Origin: Candidatus Nomurabacteria bacterium
GTDB lineage: Bacteria > Patescibacteriota > Saccharimonadia > Saccharimonadales > Saccharimonadaceae
NCBI GenBank assembly: GCA_031257295.1
Contig: JAIROX010000001.1
Span: forward strand, 1 to 64,000
DNA: 64,000 nucleotides
Reading direction: 5' to 3'
Shown: piece by piece, positions 50,048 through 58,828 of the stretch
Layout: every line of letters begins with the position of its first letter
How positions within the stretch are numbered: position 1 is the first letter of the stretch
The notes under the pieces: generated by a model
The model's database searches: none
What the model saw: only the letters and a program-made list of their open reading frames with translations
Told to the model about the DNA's origin: nothing
Program-made: the position numbers and the translations under genes

Positions 50048-52603
50048 ATGAAATTTGCTAAAACTTACGAACCAAACGAGTACGAGCCCTTAGCCTACGC
50101 CTTATGGGAAGGCGAGGAAAGCTTTAAGCCTAGCGGCAATGGCGCGCCATACGCTATAACTATGCCACCGCCTAACGCCAATGGCAACCTACACATCGGG
50201 CACGGTCTATTTGTGGCCCTACAAGATGTTTTGACGCGCTACTACCGGCTACGAGGCCGCGATACAGCCTGGATTCCAGGGGCCGACCATGCCGGCTTTG
50301 AAACATGGGTGGTTTACGAAAGGGAACTCGAGAAAGCTGGCACCAGCCGCTTTGACTTCACTCGCGATGAACTCTATGCCCAGGTGTGGGATTTTGTGCA
50401 CGAACAGCGTGGCAATATGGAACTGCAGCTGCGTGCCCTGGGGGCTAGTTGCTCCTGGAGCGACCTAGTGTTCACGCTTGACGAGAAGGTGATTAGTACG
50501 GTGCATAAAACCTTCAAGCGAATGTGGGATGACGGCCTGATTTACCGTGGTAAACGCCTAACTAACTTTTGCACCAAACACCAAACTGCCTTTGCAGATA
50601 TCGAAGTAGGCTACAAGCAAGAAAAAACACCTCTGTATTACATCAAATATGGGCCATTTGTGCTGGCCACCACCCGCCCCGAGACGAAATTTGGCGATAC
50701 TGGGGTGGCCGTTAACCCTAAAGACGAACGCTACGCCAAGTATGTCGGCCAAGAGATCACAGTTGAAGGCGTAAACGGACCGTTCAGAGTGAAAGTCGTA
50801 GCCGACGACATGGTGGATATGGAGTTCGGCACCGGTGTAGTTAAAATCACGCCAGCGCACGATTTTAACGACTGGGAAGTATCTCAGCGGCACGGCCTGT
50901 CAGCCAAGCAGGTGATAGACCAAACTGGTCATATGACAGAAGCAGCCGGCCGGTTTAAAGGCATGGCTGTGCTCGAAGCTAGGGAAGCCATTGTACAGGC
51001 CATGCAGGAAAAAGGCCTGATCGAGAAGATTGACAAAGATTACGTTAACAACGTGCCACATTGCTATAAGTGCGGTACGGTGATTGAACCGATACTGATG
51101 GATCAGTGGTTCGTCAAGACTCAGCCACTGGCCAAGCGGGCTATTGAAGCGCTAAAGAACGGGGAAGTGAAGTTTACACCAGAAAGCAAGCGCGATGTGC
51201 TGATTCGCTACTACGAGAACCTGAAAGACTGGAACATCTCGAGGCAGATACCGTGGGGTATCCCGATCCCGATGTTTAAGAGCGAAGCAGGTGAGTGGGT
51301 GTTTAGTGACAAAGTTGACCAAGAGAGTATCGTTGTAAAAGATACAACATATACCAGAGACAACGACACGTTAGACACTTGGTTCTCATCTGGGCAGTGG
51401 CCGTTTATTGTTACTGATGTGCTTGGGGGACGAACCGACGGCTTAGCCCGTTTTTACCCCAACGCCGTTATGGAGACAGGAGTAGACCTGCTATTCCCGT
51501 GGGTTAGCCGCATGATAATGCTGGGGCTGTACGCCACCGGTGAGGTGCCCTTTAAAGAAGTTTACATGCATGGCTTGGTGCTCGATGAAAAAGGCCAAAA
51601 AATGAGCAAGAGTAAAGGCAACGTAATTAACCCGATGGAAGTGATCGCCGAATTTGGTTCGGACGCCTTCCGCCTAGGCATCATGGCTAGCCGCAGCGCC
51701 GGACAGAACCAAGCCTTCAGCCCGTCAAAGGTGATTGCCGGGCGTAACCTGTGCAATAAGCTGTGGAATATTGCTCGCTTTGTGCAGGACGCGCTAGGTG
51801 ACGATTTTAAGCCCACAGAGAGCAAAGTTGATGATATTCCTGCCTCACTAGCCGAAAACTGGCTGGTGGGCCGCCTAGAGGCCTCTAAGCGCAAGATTGA
51901 TGCAGATATTAAGAACTATCGTTTTGCCGAAGCCGCCGAAGAAGTTTACCGCGTGATCTGGAACGACGTAGCCGACTGGTATATTGAAGCCAGCAAGCTA
52001 GGTAAGTCACCCGACCTGATGGCCCTAAGTTTAGAATTCTGCCTTAAACTAGTTCACCCCTTTGCGCCGTTTGTATCTGAAACCATCTGGCAGAACTTAA
52101 GCTGGACCAGTAGTGTACTGTGCAACGAAACTTGGCACAAACTACCCGTGCATGACCCCAAGAAAGCCGCACAGTTTGAGGAGTTGCAGCAACTAGTTAG
52201 CGAGATCCGCTTGACACTTGCTGAACTACCGGGCAAAAAACACCACAAACTGCTCTATAAGGAAGATAAACTGATAGAAGAGAACCGTGAGTTGGTCAAG
52301 TTTTTGGCGCGCCTGAGCGATGTTGAACAGGTGAGCGAGCTGCGAGGTTTGCAGCTGGCCGCCAACGGCCACGAGGCCTGGCTAGACGTTGACGACAAGG
52401 TGTTGAAAGAATACCTAGCCGATCTAGAGAAGCGGCGAATCGCCCTAGAAGGTGAGATCAATGGTCTAAAAGCCCGCCTCAGCAACGATAGCTACATCAA
52501 AAAAGCTCCTCAGGAGCTAGTGGAAGAAACCAGGCAAAACTTAGCTGAAAAAGAGGCGATCATACACAAGGTCAAGGCGCAGATTACCGCCATCAAGCGT
52601 TAG
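50048..52603 (+). CDS. valS: Valyl-tRNA synthetase
   Basis: Charges tRNA-Val. HIGH as PPPNANGNLHIGHGL (~41-55), the editing domain (TTRPETKFGDTGVAVNP), the zinc-ribbon-like CYKCGTVIEP, and KMSKS in GQKMSKSKGNVINP (~517-530). The C-terminal anticodon domain is followed by a coiled-coil arm (LEKRRIALEGEINGLKARL), as is usual. 851 residues. TACAAT at 50035-50040 lies 7 nt before the ATG (leaderless). It converges on rlmH with 4 nt between the stops. Confidence 0.97.
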   Translation: MKFAKTYEPNEYEPLAYALWEGEESFKPSGNGAPYAITMPPPNANGNLHIGHGLFVALQDVLTRYYRLRGRDTAWIPGADHAGFETWVVYERELEKAGTSRFDFTRDELYAQVWDFVHEQRGNMELQLRALGASCSWSDLVFTLDEKVISTVHKTFKRMWDDGLIYRGKRLTNFCTKHQTAFADIEVGYKQEKTPLYYIKYGPFVLATTRPETKFGDTGVAVNPKDERYAKYVGQEITVEGVNGPFRVKVVADDMVDMEFGTGVVKITPAHDFNDWEVSQRHGLSAKQVIDQTGHMTEAAGRFKGMAVLEAREAIVQAMQEKGLIEKIDKDYVNNVPHCYKCGTVIEPILMDQWFVKTQPLAKRAIEALKNGEVKFTPESKRDVLIRYYENLKDWNISRQIPWGIPIPMFKSEAGEWVFSDKVDQESIVVKDTTYTRDNDTLDTWFSSGQWPFIVTDVLGGRTDGLARFYPNAVMETGVDLLFPWVSRMIMLGLYATGEVPFKEVYMHGLVLDEKGQKMSKSKGNVINPMEVIAEFGSDAFRLGIMASRSAGQNQAFSPSKVIAGRNLCNKLWNIARFVQDALGDDFKPTESKVDDIPASLAENWLVGRLEASKRKIDADIKNYRFAEAAEEVYRVIWNDVADWYIEASKLGKSPDLMALSLEFCLKLVHPFAPFVSETIWQNLSWTSSVLCNETWHKLPVHDPKKAAQFEELQQLVSEIRLTLAELPGKKHHKLLYKEDKLIEENRELVKFLARLSDVEQVSELRGLQLAANGHEAWLDVDDKVLKEYLADLEKRRIALEGEINGLKARLSNDSYIKKAPQELVEETRQNLAEKEAIIHKVKAQITAIKR

Positions 52604-52607
52604 GCGC

Positions 52608-53045
52608 CTACTTATGATGATAAGGGTGGCCCTGGGCGATAGTTTGGGCTCTGTATATCTGTTCGGTGAGTATTAAACGCACTAGCTGGTGCGGAAAAAC
52701 CATCTTACCAAGCGCCACCACCTTGTCGGCTCGCTGGCGTAGCTCGTCGCTAACACCGTAAGCCCCACCAATCACGAGCACTGGGCTATGCTCCGTCGTA
52801 AGTAGCTCAGAAAACTCAGGCGAGGTGAGCTGCACGCCACGCTCATCAAGCAGAACTATATAGTCAGAGGAGTTGATGGCTTTAAAAATGCCCTCAGACT
52901 CGGTTTTTCGGGCCTCTGGACCGTTTTTGGCCGAATTTGGAACTAGAACCCATCTTATAGCAAAGACCCCTTGCAGACGCTTCTCGTAGTCCCTGATGGC
53001 TTCAGCGTATTCGTACTTTTTGCCTACTGAGATGACCGTTATCAT
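52608..53045 (-). CDS. rlmH: 23S rRNA (pseudouridine1915-N3)-methyltransferase RlmH
   Basis: SPOUT methyltransferase acting on helix 69 of 23S rRNA in the assembled 70S ribosome. ITVISVGK at the start, DYIVLLDERGVQLTSPEFS, LVIGGAYGVSDELRQRAD (SAM knot), and the C-terminal LTEQIYRAQTIAQGHPYHH are hallmark segments. 145 residues, ~10 fewer than in E. coli. The ATG overlaps the stop of the upstream HIT gene by 4 nt. Confidence 0.95.
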   Translation of the reverse strand: MITVISVGKKYEYAEAIRDYEKRLQGVFAIRWVLVPNSAKNGPEARKTESEGIFKAINSSDYIVLLDERGVQLTSPEFSELLTTEHSPVLVIGGAYGVSDELRQRADKVVALGKMVFPHQLVRLILTEQIYRAQTIAQGHPYHHK

Positions 53046-53425
53046 GCCAAGCGCAGCCGCTCAGCCATGGCCGCCAGCTCGGCGTCATCGGCCCTGATTG
53101 GCTCACGGCTCTTATCATAATTCGGGCCAAACGGTATCAGGTGCACGTGAGTATGCGGCACGTCTGTGCCGATGATCTTTACTAGCGTACGCTCGCCCAA
53201 AACCTGCTCCATATGCGCTGCCAGCTTTTTGACCACCTCAAATAAAGCCCGGTAGTCCTCGTCAGACAGCTCATAAAACTTGTCAACTTGCGACCTCGGC
53301 ACCACCAGTGTATGCCCGGGTGTTTCCGGCATGATATCCAGGAAGGCGACCACTTTATCGTCCTCATAAATCTTATGTGCCGGCACTTCGCCCTTTATAA
53401 TCTTCGTAAAAATTGAATCTTCCAT
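53042..53425 (-). CDS. HIT family hydrolase
   Basis: Histidine-triad nucleotide-binding protein that hydrolyses phosphoramidates or dinucleotide phosphates. SIFTKIIKGEVPAHKIYED at the start, MPETPGHTLVVPR, and the catalytic triad segment PHTHVHLIPF (~95-104). 127 residues. TAGAAT at 53432-53437 lies 6 nt before the ATG, so the mRNA is leaderless; rlmH is coupled downstream by a 4-nt overlap. Confidence 0.94.
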   Translation of the reverse strand: MEDSIFTKIIKGEVPAHKIYEDDKVVAFLDIMPETPGHTLVVPRSQVDKFYELSDEDYRALFEVVKKLAAHMEQVLGERTLVKIIGTDVPHTHVHLIPFGPNYDKSREPIRADDAELAAMAERLRLA

Positions 53426-53441
53426 AAGCCTATTCTACCAC

Positions 53442-54491
53442 TTAGGCGGCGACTTCGTATTCTTGGCCATGTTCACCGGTCAAGTCAAGTTGCGTCACCA
53501 GCTCGGGGCCGTTAGCATCTACCTCTTCAGATAACCTATCAAGCACCGCGTGCGCCTCTTTGTCGTCCTTGGCAGTAGCCAGCTCTTGTTTAGCGTTTTC
53601 TAACAGCTTAGTCCTGGCCACTGCTTGCGCGCTAGCCAGCGCCATGATATCGGCCACGCTGCGAATCATACCGGTTGCTTCCATGAATTTTTCAGTTGTG
53701 CCGTCCACGGTAGCGCGAATTTTCTCGATACTGTTGTAGTCGTTACCCTCCAAAAAAGCGCTTTGTACTTTCTCGAGTGTCTCCTTACTAACTAGCCCTT
53801 GGTCGTCGGTGGCGCCTTCCATCTCTGTAGCGATCTTGCCACGTAGTTCTTCAACTTTGCCAGCCAAGGCCATCTTTTCGGTACCAGTTACAGAGTGCAT
53901 AGCCTCAAGGTCGCTCAGCTCATAACCAAGTTGCTGCGTAACCTGTTCGACAGCATGGTCTAGCTTTAGCTTATACTCAGCACCAGAGACTTCTGCATTT
54001 TGCGGGATATTAGGGTCCACCTCAGCTATGGTGTTACGTAGCCCAGCCTCTCGCTGAGTGAAAGCAGTTTCAGCTCCAGATGTTCGCTCGGCGCTGTCTT
54101 CTGGCTGCTCGGCCGCCTCCTGGAGTTGCGGAGTAATATCTTGCGTAGTGGTGCGGATCTTGTCAACTTTGCCCGGGTCTTTTGTGTTATCGGCTTCTTG
54201 CTCGTCGCCAAAACCATAGACGTCAGCCTGGTCGAGATAGCTAATATCCAAGCCAGACTTCTCAACATAGACCTTCTCTGGCGTATCATCAGTGCCTTCA
54301 ATCTCGATATAAGAATGGCCTTCTTCATCCTCGAACACTTCAACCGGTATCTTTTGGTCGCCATCTAGGCGGTACCACTGTTCACCGTCGCTATAAACAG
54401 TTAGCTGTGGCTGTTTTTCGCCGCGTTCAATAGCCTCCGGAGTATCCTGGAGCATCTCTGGGTTATTGGTGTCATCCGGGCTATTGTGCAT
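53442..54491 (-). CDS. Acidic, helix-rich protein, unknown
   Basis: Not recognised. 349 residues, no membrane segment. The first ~170 are acidic with a short beta-rich domain (TVYSDGEQWYRLDGDQKIPVEVFED at ~31-55) and a disordered linker; residues ~175-340 are predicted long helices, possibly coiled coil. AAGG lies ~9 nt before the ATG, with a TAAAAT box ~20 nt further up, so this one has a normal leader. It is divergent from tRNA-Ser(CGA). Confidence 0.55.
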   Translation of the reverse strand: MHNSPDDTNNPEMLQDTPEAIERGEKQPQLTVYSDGEQWYRLDGDQKIPVEVFEDEEGHSYIEIEGTDDTPEKVYVEKSGLDISYLDQADVYGFGDEQEADNTKDPGKVDKIRTTTQDITPQLQEAAEQPEDSAERTSGAETAFTQREAGLRNTIAEVDPNIPQNAEVSGAEYKLKLDHAVEQVTQQLGYELSDLEAMHSVTGTEKMALAGKVEELRGKIATEMEGATDDQGLVSKETLEKVQSAFLEGNDYNSIEKIRATVDGTTEKFMEATGMIRSVADIMALASAQAVARTKLLENAKQELATAKDDKEAHAVLDRLSEEVDANGPELVTQLDLTGEHGQEYEVAA

Positions 54492-54593
54492 ATTGGTTTA
54501 CCTTGGTTTTTATTTTAGCATCTAACTCTCTATCAGAGTATCACAGATGGGCTAAAAAGTCAATAGCCGGTGGTGTGTTAAAATGGTGGGCAA

Positions 54594-54681
54594 GGAGAGA
54601 TGCAGGAGTGGTTGAACTGGCCGGTCTCGAAAACCGGTATGGGGTAACTCATCGAGGGTTCGAATCCCTCTCTCTCCGCCA
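54594..54681 (+). tRNA. tRNA-Ser(CGA)
   Basis: Acceptor GGAGAGA/TCTCTCC, D-arm with GGAGTGGTTGAA, anticodon stem-loop CCGGT-CTCGAAA-ACCGG (anticodon CGA), long variable arm, T-arm GAGGG-TTCGAAT-CCCTC, discriminator G and encoded CCA. The accessory region 54.7-61.5 kb starts immediately after it. Confidence 0.95.
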
Positions 54682-54697
54682 GGAGAAAGAAACTAAG

Positions 54698-54727
54698 AAA
54701 AAAGACCAGCTAAAACTGATCTTTTTT
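54698..54727 (+). terminator. Terminator after tRNA-Ser(CGA)
   Basis: AAAAAAGACCAG (54698-54709) with CTGATCTTTTTT (54716-54727), one mismatch, ending in T6. Confidence 0.7.
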
Positions 54728-54812
54728 CTTTGGTAAGATTTCACGAAAAAATCCGAACCTACTTTCAGTATAGCACGAAAAATTAAGCCCACAAAGTCGC
54801 AAGGCGCGCCGC

Positions 54813-55027
54813 GCTCGCTATGCGAGCAAAAAACTAAAAATACAAAAGTCTTTGTATTTTTAGTTTTTCCGTTTGGGTCGCCCCCGACCCGACCCAAACG
54901 GTGCGGCGTGCCTGAACGCCCTCTCGGGCGTTGCCTGCGGCGGTTTCGGGCAGAAAAAAATGAAAAACAAATGTGGGCGAATGCCCACATACTTTGTGTG
55001 GAACGACTTTGTCGTTGTGCTTCGCAC
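54813..55027. repeat. Left hairpin array
   Basis: Seven perfect hairpins in 215 bp, without a gene: GCTCGC/GCGAGC (54813-54827); an 18-bp stem with 4-nt loop (54829-54846/54851-54868); 12-bp CCGTTTGGGTCG and complement (54869-54880/54890-54901); AACGCCC/GGGCGTT (54915-54932); ATGTGGGC/GCCCACAT (54971-54990); AACGAC/GTCGTT (55002-55016); GTGC/GCAC (55017-55027). Loops are 3-4 nt in most. A similar array lies at 56538-56662. Confidence 0.75.
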
Positions 55028-55105
55028 GGAGTTGTTACTAACTCATCTGTTATATTTTCACGCAACAGATAGAAAACAGTTAAGTTTTTTGTTACATGCT
55101 TAATT

Positions 55106-55530
55106 CTATTCTGAAAAATCAAGTATTCTTTTTGCTCTTTTAAGCACTAAATCGTAAGTCAAAATATTTATATTATGGTATAAAGAGTTTAATGACCTAA
55201 ACTGTTCTTTTTGCGTATCGTCCCAGTCATTAGACCTTCCATAAATTAGTGTTATTCTCGGCTTTAAGATATCGCAGCCTAATTCTTTAACCTTATCTTT
55301 ATCATTTTGCTTCTTCTCGGCAACTTGTAGGTATTTAGCACATTGCATTGTCGCCTTGGTTAAATCGGCAGCAGGGCTGTTGTCTGCATTCCAAAATGAA
55401 GCATTTGGCAACTTCAACTCAATAATATCAAGAAAACCGTCTAAACTTTTGACTGGCAAATCTGTCTTATTATGCTCATCAAGACTACGATAACCCAAAA
55501 CCTCAACAATATCAGACCCCAAAATCCGTG
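55106..55530 (-). pseudogene. sduA: C-terminal remnant of a Shedu-type (DUF4263) defence protein
   Basis: About 140 residues matching the end of the SduA nuclease domain: IIELKLPNASF (Glu/Lys of the PD-ExK-like core), ADLTKATMQCAKYLQ, KPRITLIYGRSNDWDD, and LRFxLN-type SLNSLYHNINILTYDLVLKRAKRIL at the end (given in short pieces elsewhere). The N-terminal part is missing: homology stops near 55515-55530, exactly where the truncated serine recombinase on the other strand begins. Shedu proteins are single-gene anti-phage nucleases; this copy is dead or at best a fragment. Confidence 0.65.
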
Positions 55531-56735
55531 CTGGACATTGTCCGCGCATTGCCCCACTTGGCTACACGAACGATATTCGCAGTAAAACCATTGTGGTGAA
55601 CAAAAAGACCGCGCCGCTGGTGCGTGCAGCGTTTGAACGATACGCGCGTGGAGACCAGCGACTTGACGATATCGCCGAGTTCTTGTTTCAAAACGGTATC
55701 AAAACGCACGGCATTCGCAACCGAACGACTGGCAAGAAAAGTGCTGGCGGTAAAAAGTGGACTGCCGACCGTGTCAAAAATATGTTTAATGATATTTTTT
55801 ATTATGGCGATTTCAAATACGCGGGCGAGATTTATGCTGGCAAGCAACCCGCCATAATAGACAAACTACTTTTTGATAAAGTCCAGCGGACTTTGGCAGA
55901 TCGTGGACGAGTTCACAAGCCAAAATCTGAACCATTGCCGTTCAACCGACTGGTGCGGTGCGGAAATTGCGGCTGTTTTGTTACTGGGTCGCACAAGGTG
56001 CGTCAACAGAAAAACGGCAACGTTCATCATTGGGTTTATTACCGTTGTTCGCATAACAAAAAGTCTGTGCCGTGTCGTGAGCCAGAGTTAAGAGATTATG
56101 ACCTTGCCGAGCAGTTAGTAACTGTTTTACGGTCGTTTACAATGCCGTGTAAATGGGGTGATTTCTTTCTTTCGCGCTTGGCGGACAACGAGTTAGTAAC
56201 AAAAAACGATACTGATTTGCTGGTCGCTAGGCATAGTGGTGAACTGGATGAGGTCAACGCCAAGATTAAACGACTTTTTGACGCTTATTTGGACGGCGAC
56301 ATTGACCAAGACAGTTACCGAGAGCGGCGCGCCGATTTGTTGTCTAACAAAAAGTCGTTGGAAGCCAAAATTGAACGGGTTTTGGTTGGTGCTGATTTTT
56401 GGGTCGAACCTATGCGAAATTGGGTCAAAAACGCCGTTTCACTCTGTGAAATCGGCTTTGACAGCCAGCACGCCGACATCGCGAGCGCATTTCGCAAAAT
56501 TGACGGGTCGAACCTGTTTTTGCAGAATAAAAAAATCGCCGCCGCAGGCGGCTCAAAATCCCATTTCCCCTTTCCGAACACGGCTGCCGCCTCTGGCGCA
56601 GCCGAAAAAAATAGTTGGCAGGCACTTTGTGCCGCCAACGCAAATACCGCCCTTTCGGGTGGCAAAATCCCAAAAGATCCTGATTTGGTACACCACCACT
56701 CCAGAAGTTTACACACAACTCAAGCAAGAAGGTAG
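55530..56735 (+). pseudogene. Large serine recombinase without its catalytic domain
   Basis: The reading frame begins in the middle of a serine recombinase: RIAPLGYTND and RAAFERYARGDQRLDDIAEF belong to the recombinase domain, and the zinc ribbon CGNCGCF...YYRCSHNKKSVPC is intact, followed by a coiled coil (~EVNAKIKRLF). The N-terminal resolvase domain with the active Ser is absent. After about 56530 the frame runs through a hairpin array, giving an Ala/Gly-rich tail that is not part of the family. A GTG at 55593 could start a partial protein. It is a decayed integrase of a former element at tRNA-Ser(CGA). Confidence 0.75.
56538..56662. repeat. Right hairpin array
   Basis: Four hairpins in 125 bp: GCCGCC-GCA-GGCGGC (56538-56552); CGGCTG...CAGCCG with CGCC-TCT-GGCG inside (56581-56604); GTTGGC/GCCAAC around GGCAC-TTT-GTGCC (56614-56639); CCGCCC/GGGTGG (56647-56662). 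They lie in the 3' end of the recombinase remnant. Same style as the array at 54813-55027. Confidence 0.7.
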
Positions 56736-56802
56736 ACGATGGCGAGAGATATTAGACCCAATGTATAGGGAGTACAAGCTACAGATACAGAGGCGTGATT
56801 AG
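56674..56802 (+). pseudogene. Possible 3' fragment of another gene
   Basis: In a different frame from the recombinase remnant, ~42 codons read WYTTTPEVYTQLKQEGRRWR and on to a TAG at ~56800. The residue mix looks like a real protein C-terminus. No family recognised; listed as a possible decayed gene end. Confidence 0.3.
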
Positions 56803-57069
56803 TATAATCCCAGCCTGAATGTACACCTAGTAATAGAACTATGAGTAAGTATCTAAGTTTGTTAGATGTTTGTTTGTGTTTCTATCGTTCAAGAGCATAC
56901 GTGGGGTGGCGTAGGGACAGCCAAGCCTAGCGGTGCAAGTCCTGTTTATGGGGTACTACTTTATACCGTAAGCATAACATAAGCAAAAAACGAAAAGTCC
57001 ATACTTTTACATCTGTAAATCGGCGAAAACTAGCAGTTTTTGGTTATGTCTATTTATACCTATATACGA
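56803..57069. other. Intergenic stretch without recognisable gene
   Basis: 267 bp between the recombinase remnant and the CHAP-like gene. No open frame with a ribosome site, no tRNA and no strong hairpin seen; a G-rich patch lies around 56900-56960. Confidence 0.4.
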
Positions 57070-57846
57070 CTATTCACCAAAGTAAATATAGTTGCTAAAT
57101 ACAGATGAATTAACACTGTATTGTTTGCCATAAGCTAGATTATTGTTGAAGTTGTAATAGCTTATATCTACTGTTCCATCATCATTAACTGCTTCAATCC
57201 ATACAGACCAACCAGCACCACCAGTTGTTTGTATACCTACTGAATGTAGCTTAGGTGTAGTGCCTCTCGAGATATTTGCGTTGTCAGCTGCTTGTAGCCA
57301 ATTCTTAGGGTCTCCCCAGTTGAAAGGTGCTATGCCGAACTTCTCTTGAACTTTCCACGCTGTATAACTCGAGCTGTAGCATTTGTTATAGCTCCATGGG
57401 TCAATTTGTGTACTTGTTTGTTGCGGATTGCTTGAGCAGTTTGCCTTAAACGGATAGGAATCTGTGTAGGTAGGCTGTACAGGAGTTTGAGGCTGTGTCT
57501 CTTGTTGGCTGTTGCTAGGGGAGTTCTGAGGTGTGCTCTGTGCGTTATTCTGGGCTGTAGTCTCGCCTACCTGTGGTGTAGCCGTAGCAGTGTCAGTATC
57601 TGTGGTCTGTTCATCTTCTTTATTAGTAGGAGTTTGGCTATCGGAATCGCTTGCAACATCACTATTTTCGTTAGTCGTGCTATTAGTTGAAACTTTGTCA
57701 GTGTTTGGAGTTGCCACCATTGCTGCAACTGTCGCAGTACCTGCAACTATGCCAATAGCAGAGGCAACGATTACTAGCTGTATGACAAGGCTGCTCTCCT
57801 TGAAGAATGTAGTAAAACGACCTAGATGATGAGTAATTTTCTTCAT
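57070..57846 (-). CDS. Membrane-anchored protein with degenerate CHAP-like domain
   Basis: 258 residues: one transmembrane helix at ~22-44, a Thr/Asn/Gln-rich linker (~48-125), and a C-terminal ~110-residue domain laid out like a CHAP amidase/endopeptidase (DPWSYNKCYSSSYTAW with the Cys; FNWGDPKNWLQAA; DGTVDISYYNFN). Where CHAP enzymes have the catalytic His (GHVAxV), this has GWSVWIEAV. It may bind rather than cut peptidoglycan. It follows the 57852 gene by 5 nt in one operon. Confidence 0.65.
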   Translation of the reverse strand: MKKITHHLGRFTTFFKESSLVIQLVIVASAIGIVAGTATVAAMVATPNTDKVSTNSTTNENSDVASDSDSQTPTNKEDEQTTDTDTATATPQVGETTAQNNAQSTPQNSPSNSQQETQPQTPVQPTYTDSYPFKANCSSNPQQTSTQIDPWSYNKCYSSSYTAWKVQEKFGIAPFNWGDPKNWLQAADNANISRGTTPKLHSVGIQTTGGAGWSVWIEAVNDDGTVDISYYNFNNNLAYGKQYSVNSSVFSNYIYFGE

Positions 57847-57851
57847 ATCAT

Positions 57852-58646
57852 TTACCTAGTGATACGCACTAAGCGGGTCTCTCCATTATAAGTAATCTTA
57901 ACGTCAACGCTATTCTCTGAGTTACGAATATCAGTATAGATGTAGCCTGTGCGTTCAAGTCCTTTATTTATGTCATCACCCAAATCACTCGCTTTGTATG
58001 ATTCGTACGGATTATAGCGACTCTCTGACGTGTACATAGCCCCAGGAGCTAGAGAAGCCAGTTCAGGAGCTTTATACTGTGCACCGTTCGGGAAAAACTG
58101 GTTAGCGTTAAACGATTCGACTTTTTCTCCAAGTTTTCGTCCGCTATCTGGGATTAGTTCAATTTTAAGTTTTGACGTATCAACATTATTCAAGGCTGTG
58201 ATTTTATAATCTACCACTAATTGACTATTAGCCTTCGTGTACTCGTTTATGATGTCTCGTGAGTTATTACGCCGAATACAGATATTAAAATCTGAAGGAC
58301 CTGTCTGCGTCCAAGGAGCATCTGGGTCATTGTCCCAAGCTCTCCACCAAGTGTTTTCTTTTGACTGCTTGTCGCAATCTTCGTGCTTATCTAGCTCTCC
58401 ATATTTTGCAACAGTGTCTTTGTCTATGGGTAAATCCACAGGCTTAAACTCTGCCTTTGTTATATCCACTTTGAAATCCGACAAACCGACAGTTTCACCT
58501 ACGGAGTAAACTTTGTTTGCTTGATAGTCTTGGTAATATTTGTAGCCAAAGTATCCGCCAACTCCCAAGAGCACAATAGCGACTCCTAGCAGTATCCATT
58601 TCAATAATGATTTTTTCGAGCTGTCTTTGTTTGCCTTTTTCATCAT
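57852..58646 (-). CDS. Membrane-anchored protein, unknown
   Basis: 264 residues from the ATG at 58646 (MMKKANKD), with GGAG 5 nt upstream; the frame continues 16 codons up, but that part encodes a terminator hairpin. One transmembrane helix at ~17-38 (WILLGVAIVLLGVGGYFG), then an outer beta-rich domain with a Cys pair (HEDCDKQ, FNICIRRN). The layout recalls DUF4352-type lipoprotein domains (VGLSDFKVDITKAEF, QLVVDYKITALNN). First gene of a two-gene operon with the CHAP-like protein. Confidence 0.6.
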   Translation of the reverse strand: MMKKANKDSSKKSLLKWILLGVAIVLLGVGGYFGYKYYQDYQANKVYSVGETVGLSDFKVDITKAEFKPVDLPIDKDTVAKYGELDKHEDCDKQSKENTWWRAWDNDPDAPWTQTGPSDFNICIRRNNSRDIINEYTKANSQLVVDYKITALNNVDTSKLKIELIPDSGRKLGEKVESFNANQFFPNGAQYKAPELASLAPGAMYTSESRYNPYESYKASDLGDDINKGLERTGYIYTDIRNSENSVDVKITYNGETRLVRITR

Positions 58647-58680
58647 AGGGTCTCCGCTGGTTAGTAGTATCAGGCAAACT

Positions 58681-58828
58681 AAAAAGCCCGCCACGAGCGA
58701 TAGCCGAAGCTACCTACTACCGTTTCCAGTAGCAACCACAAGAAGAGTACTCATGACGAGCTGTTTCTTCTTGTGGATTTAAGACCATGCCAAACAAATA
58801 TCTGGTTTAGGTCTCTGGCATAATTATA
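58681..58828 (-). ncRNA. Structured leader with attenuator before the 57852 gene
   Basis: TATAAT (58828-58823, minus strand) starts a transcript near 58816. Its 5' end folds TGGCAT/ATGCCA pairs (58821-58816 with 58792-58787) that compete with GGTCT/AGACC (58814-58810 with 58786-58782). A 10-bp stem CCACAAGAAG/CTTCTTGTGG follows (58776-58767 with 58745-58736), then a CTACT/AGTAG hairpin, and last GCTCG-TGG-CGGGC with T5 (58698-58681), an intrinsic terminator 35 nt before the ATG. Confidence 0.5.

Noticed and set aside
55255-55530. Complete Shedu defence system
   Set aside because: Only the C-terminal ~140 residues are present and the upstream part is replaced by another gene fragment.
54813-56662. 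CRISPR array
   Set aside because: The hairpins differ in sequence and spacing; there are no identical repeats and no cas genes.
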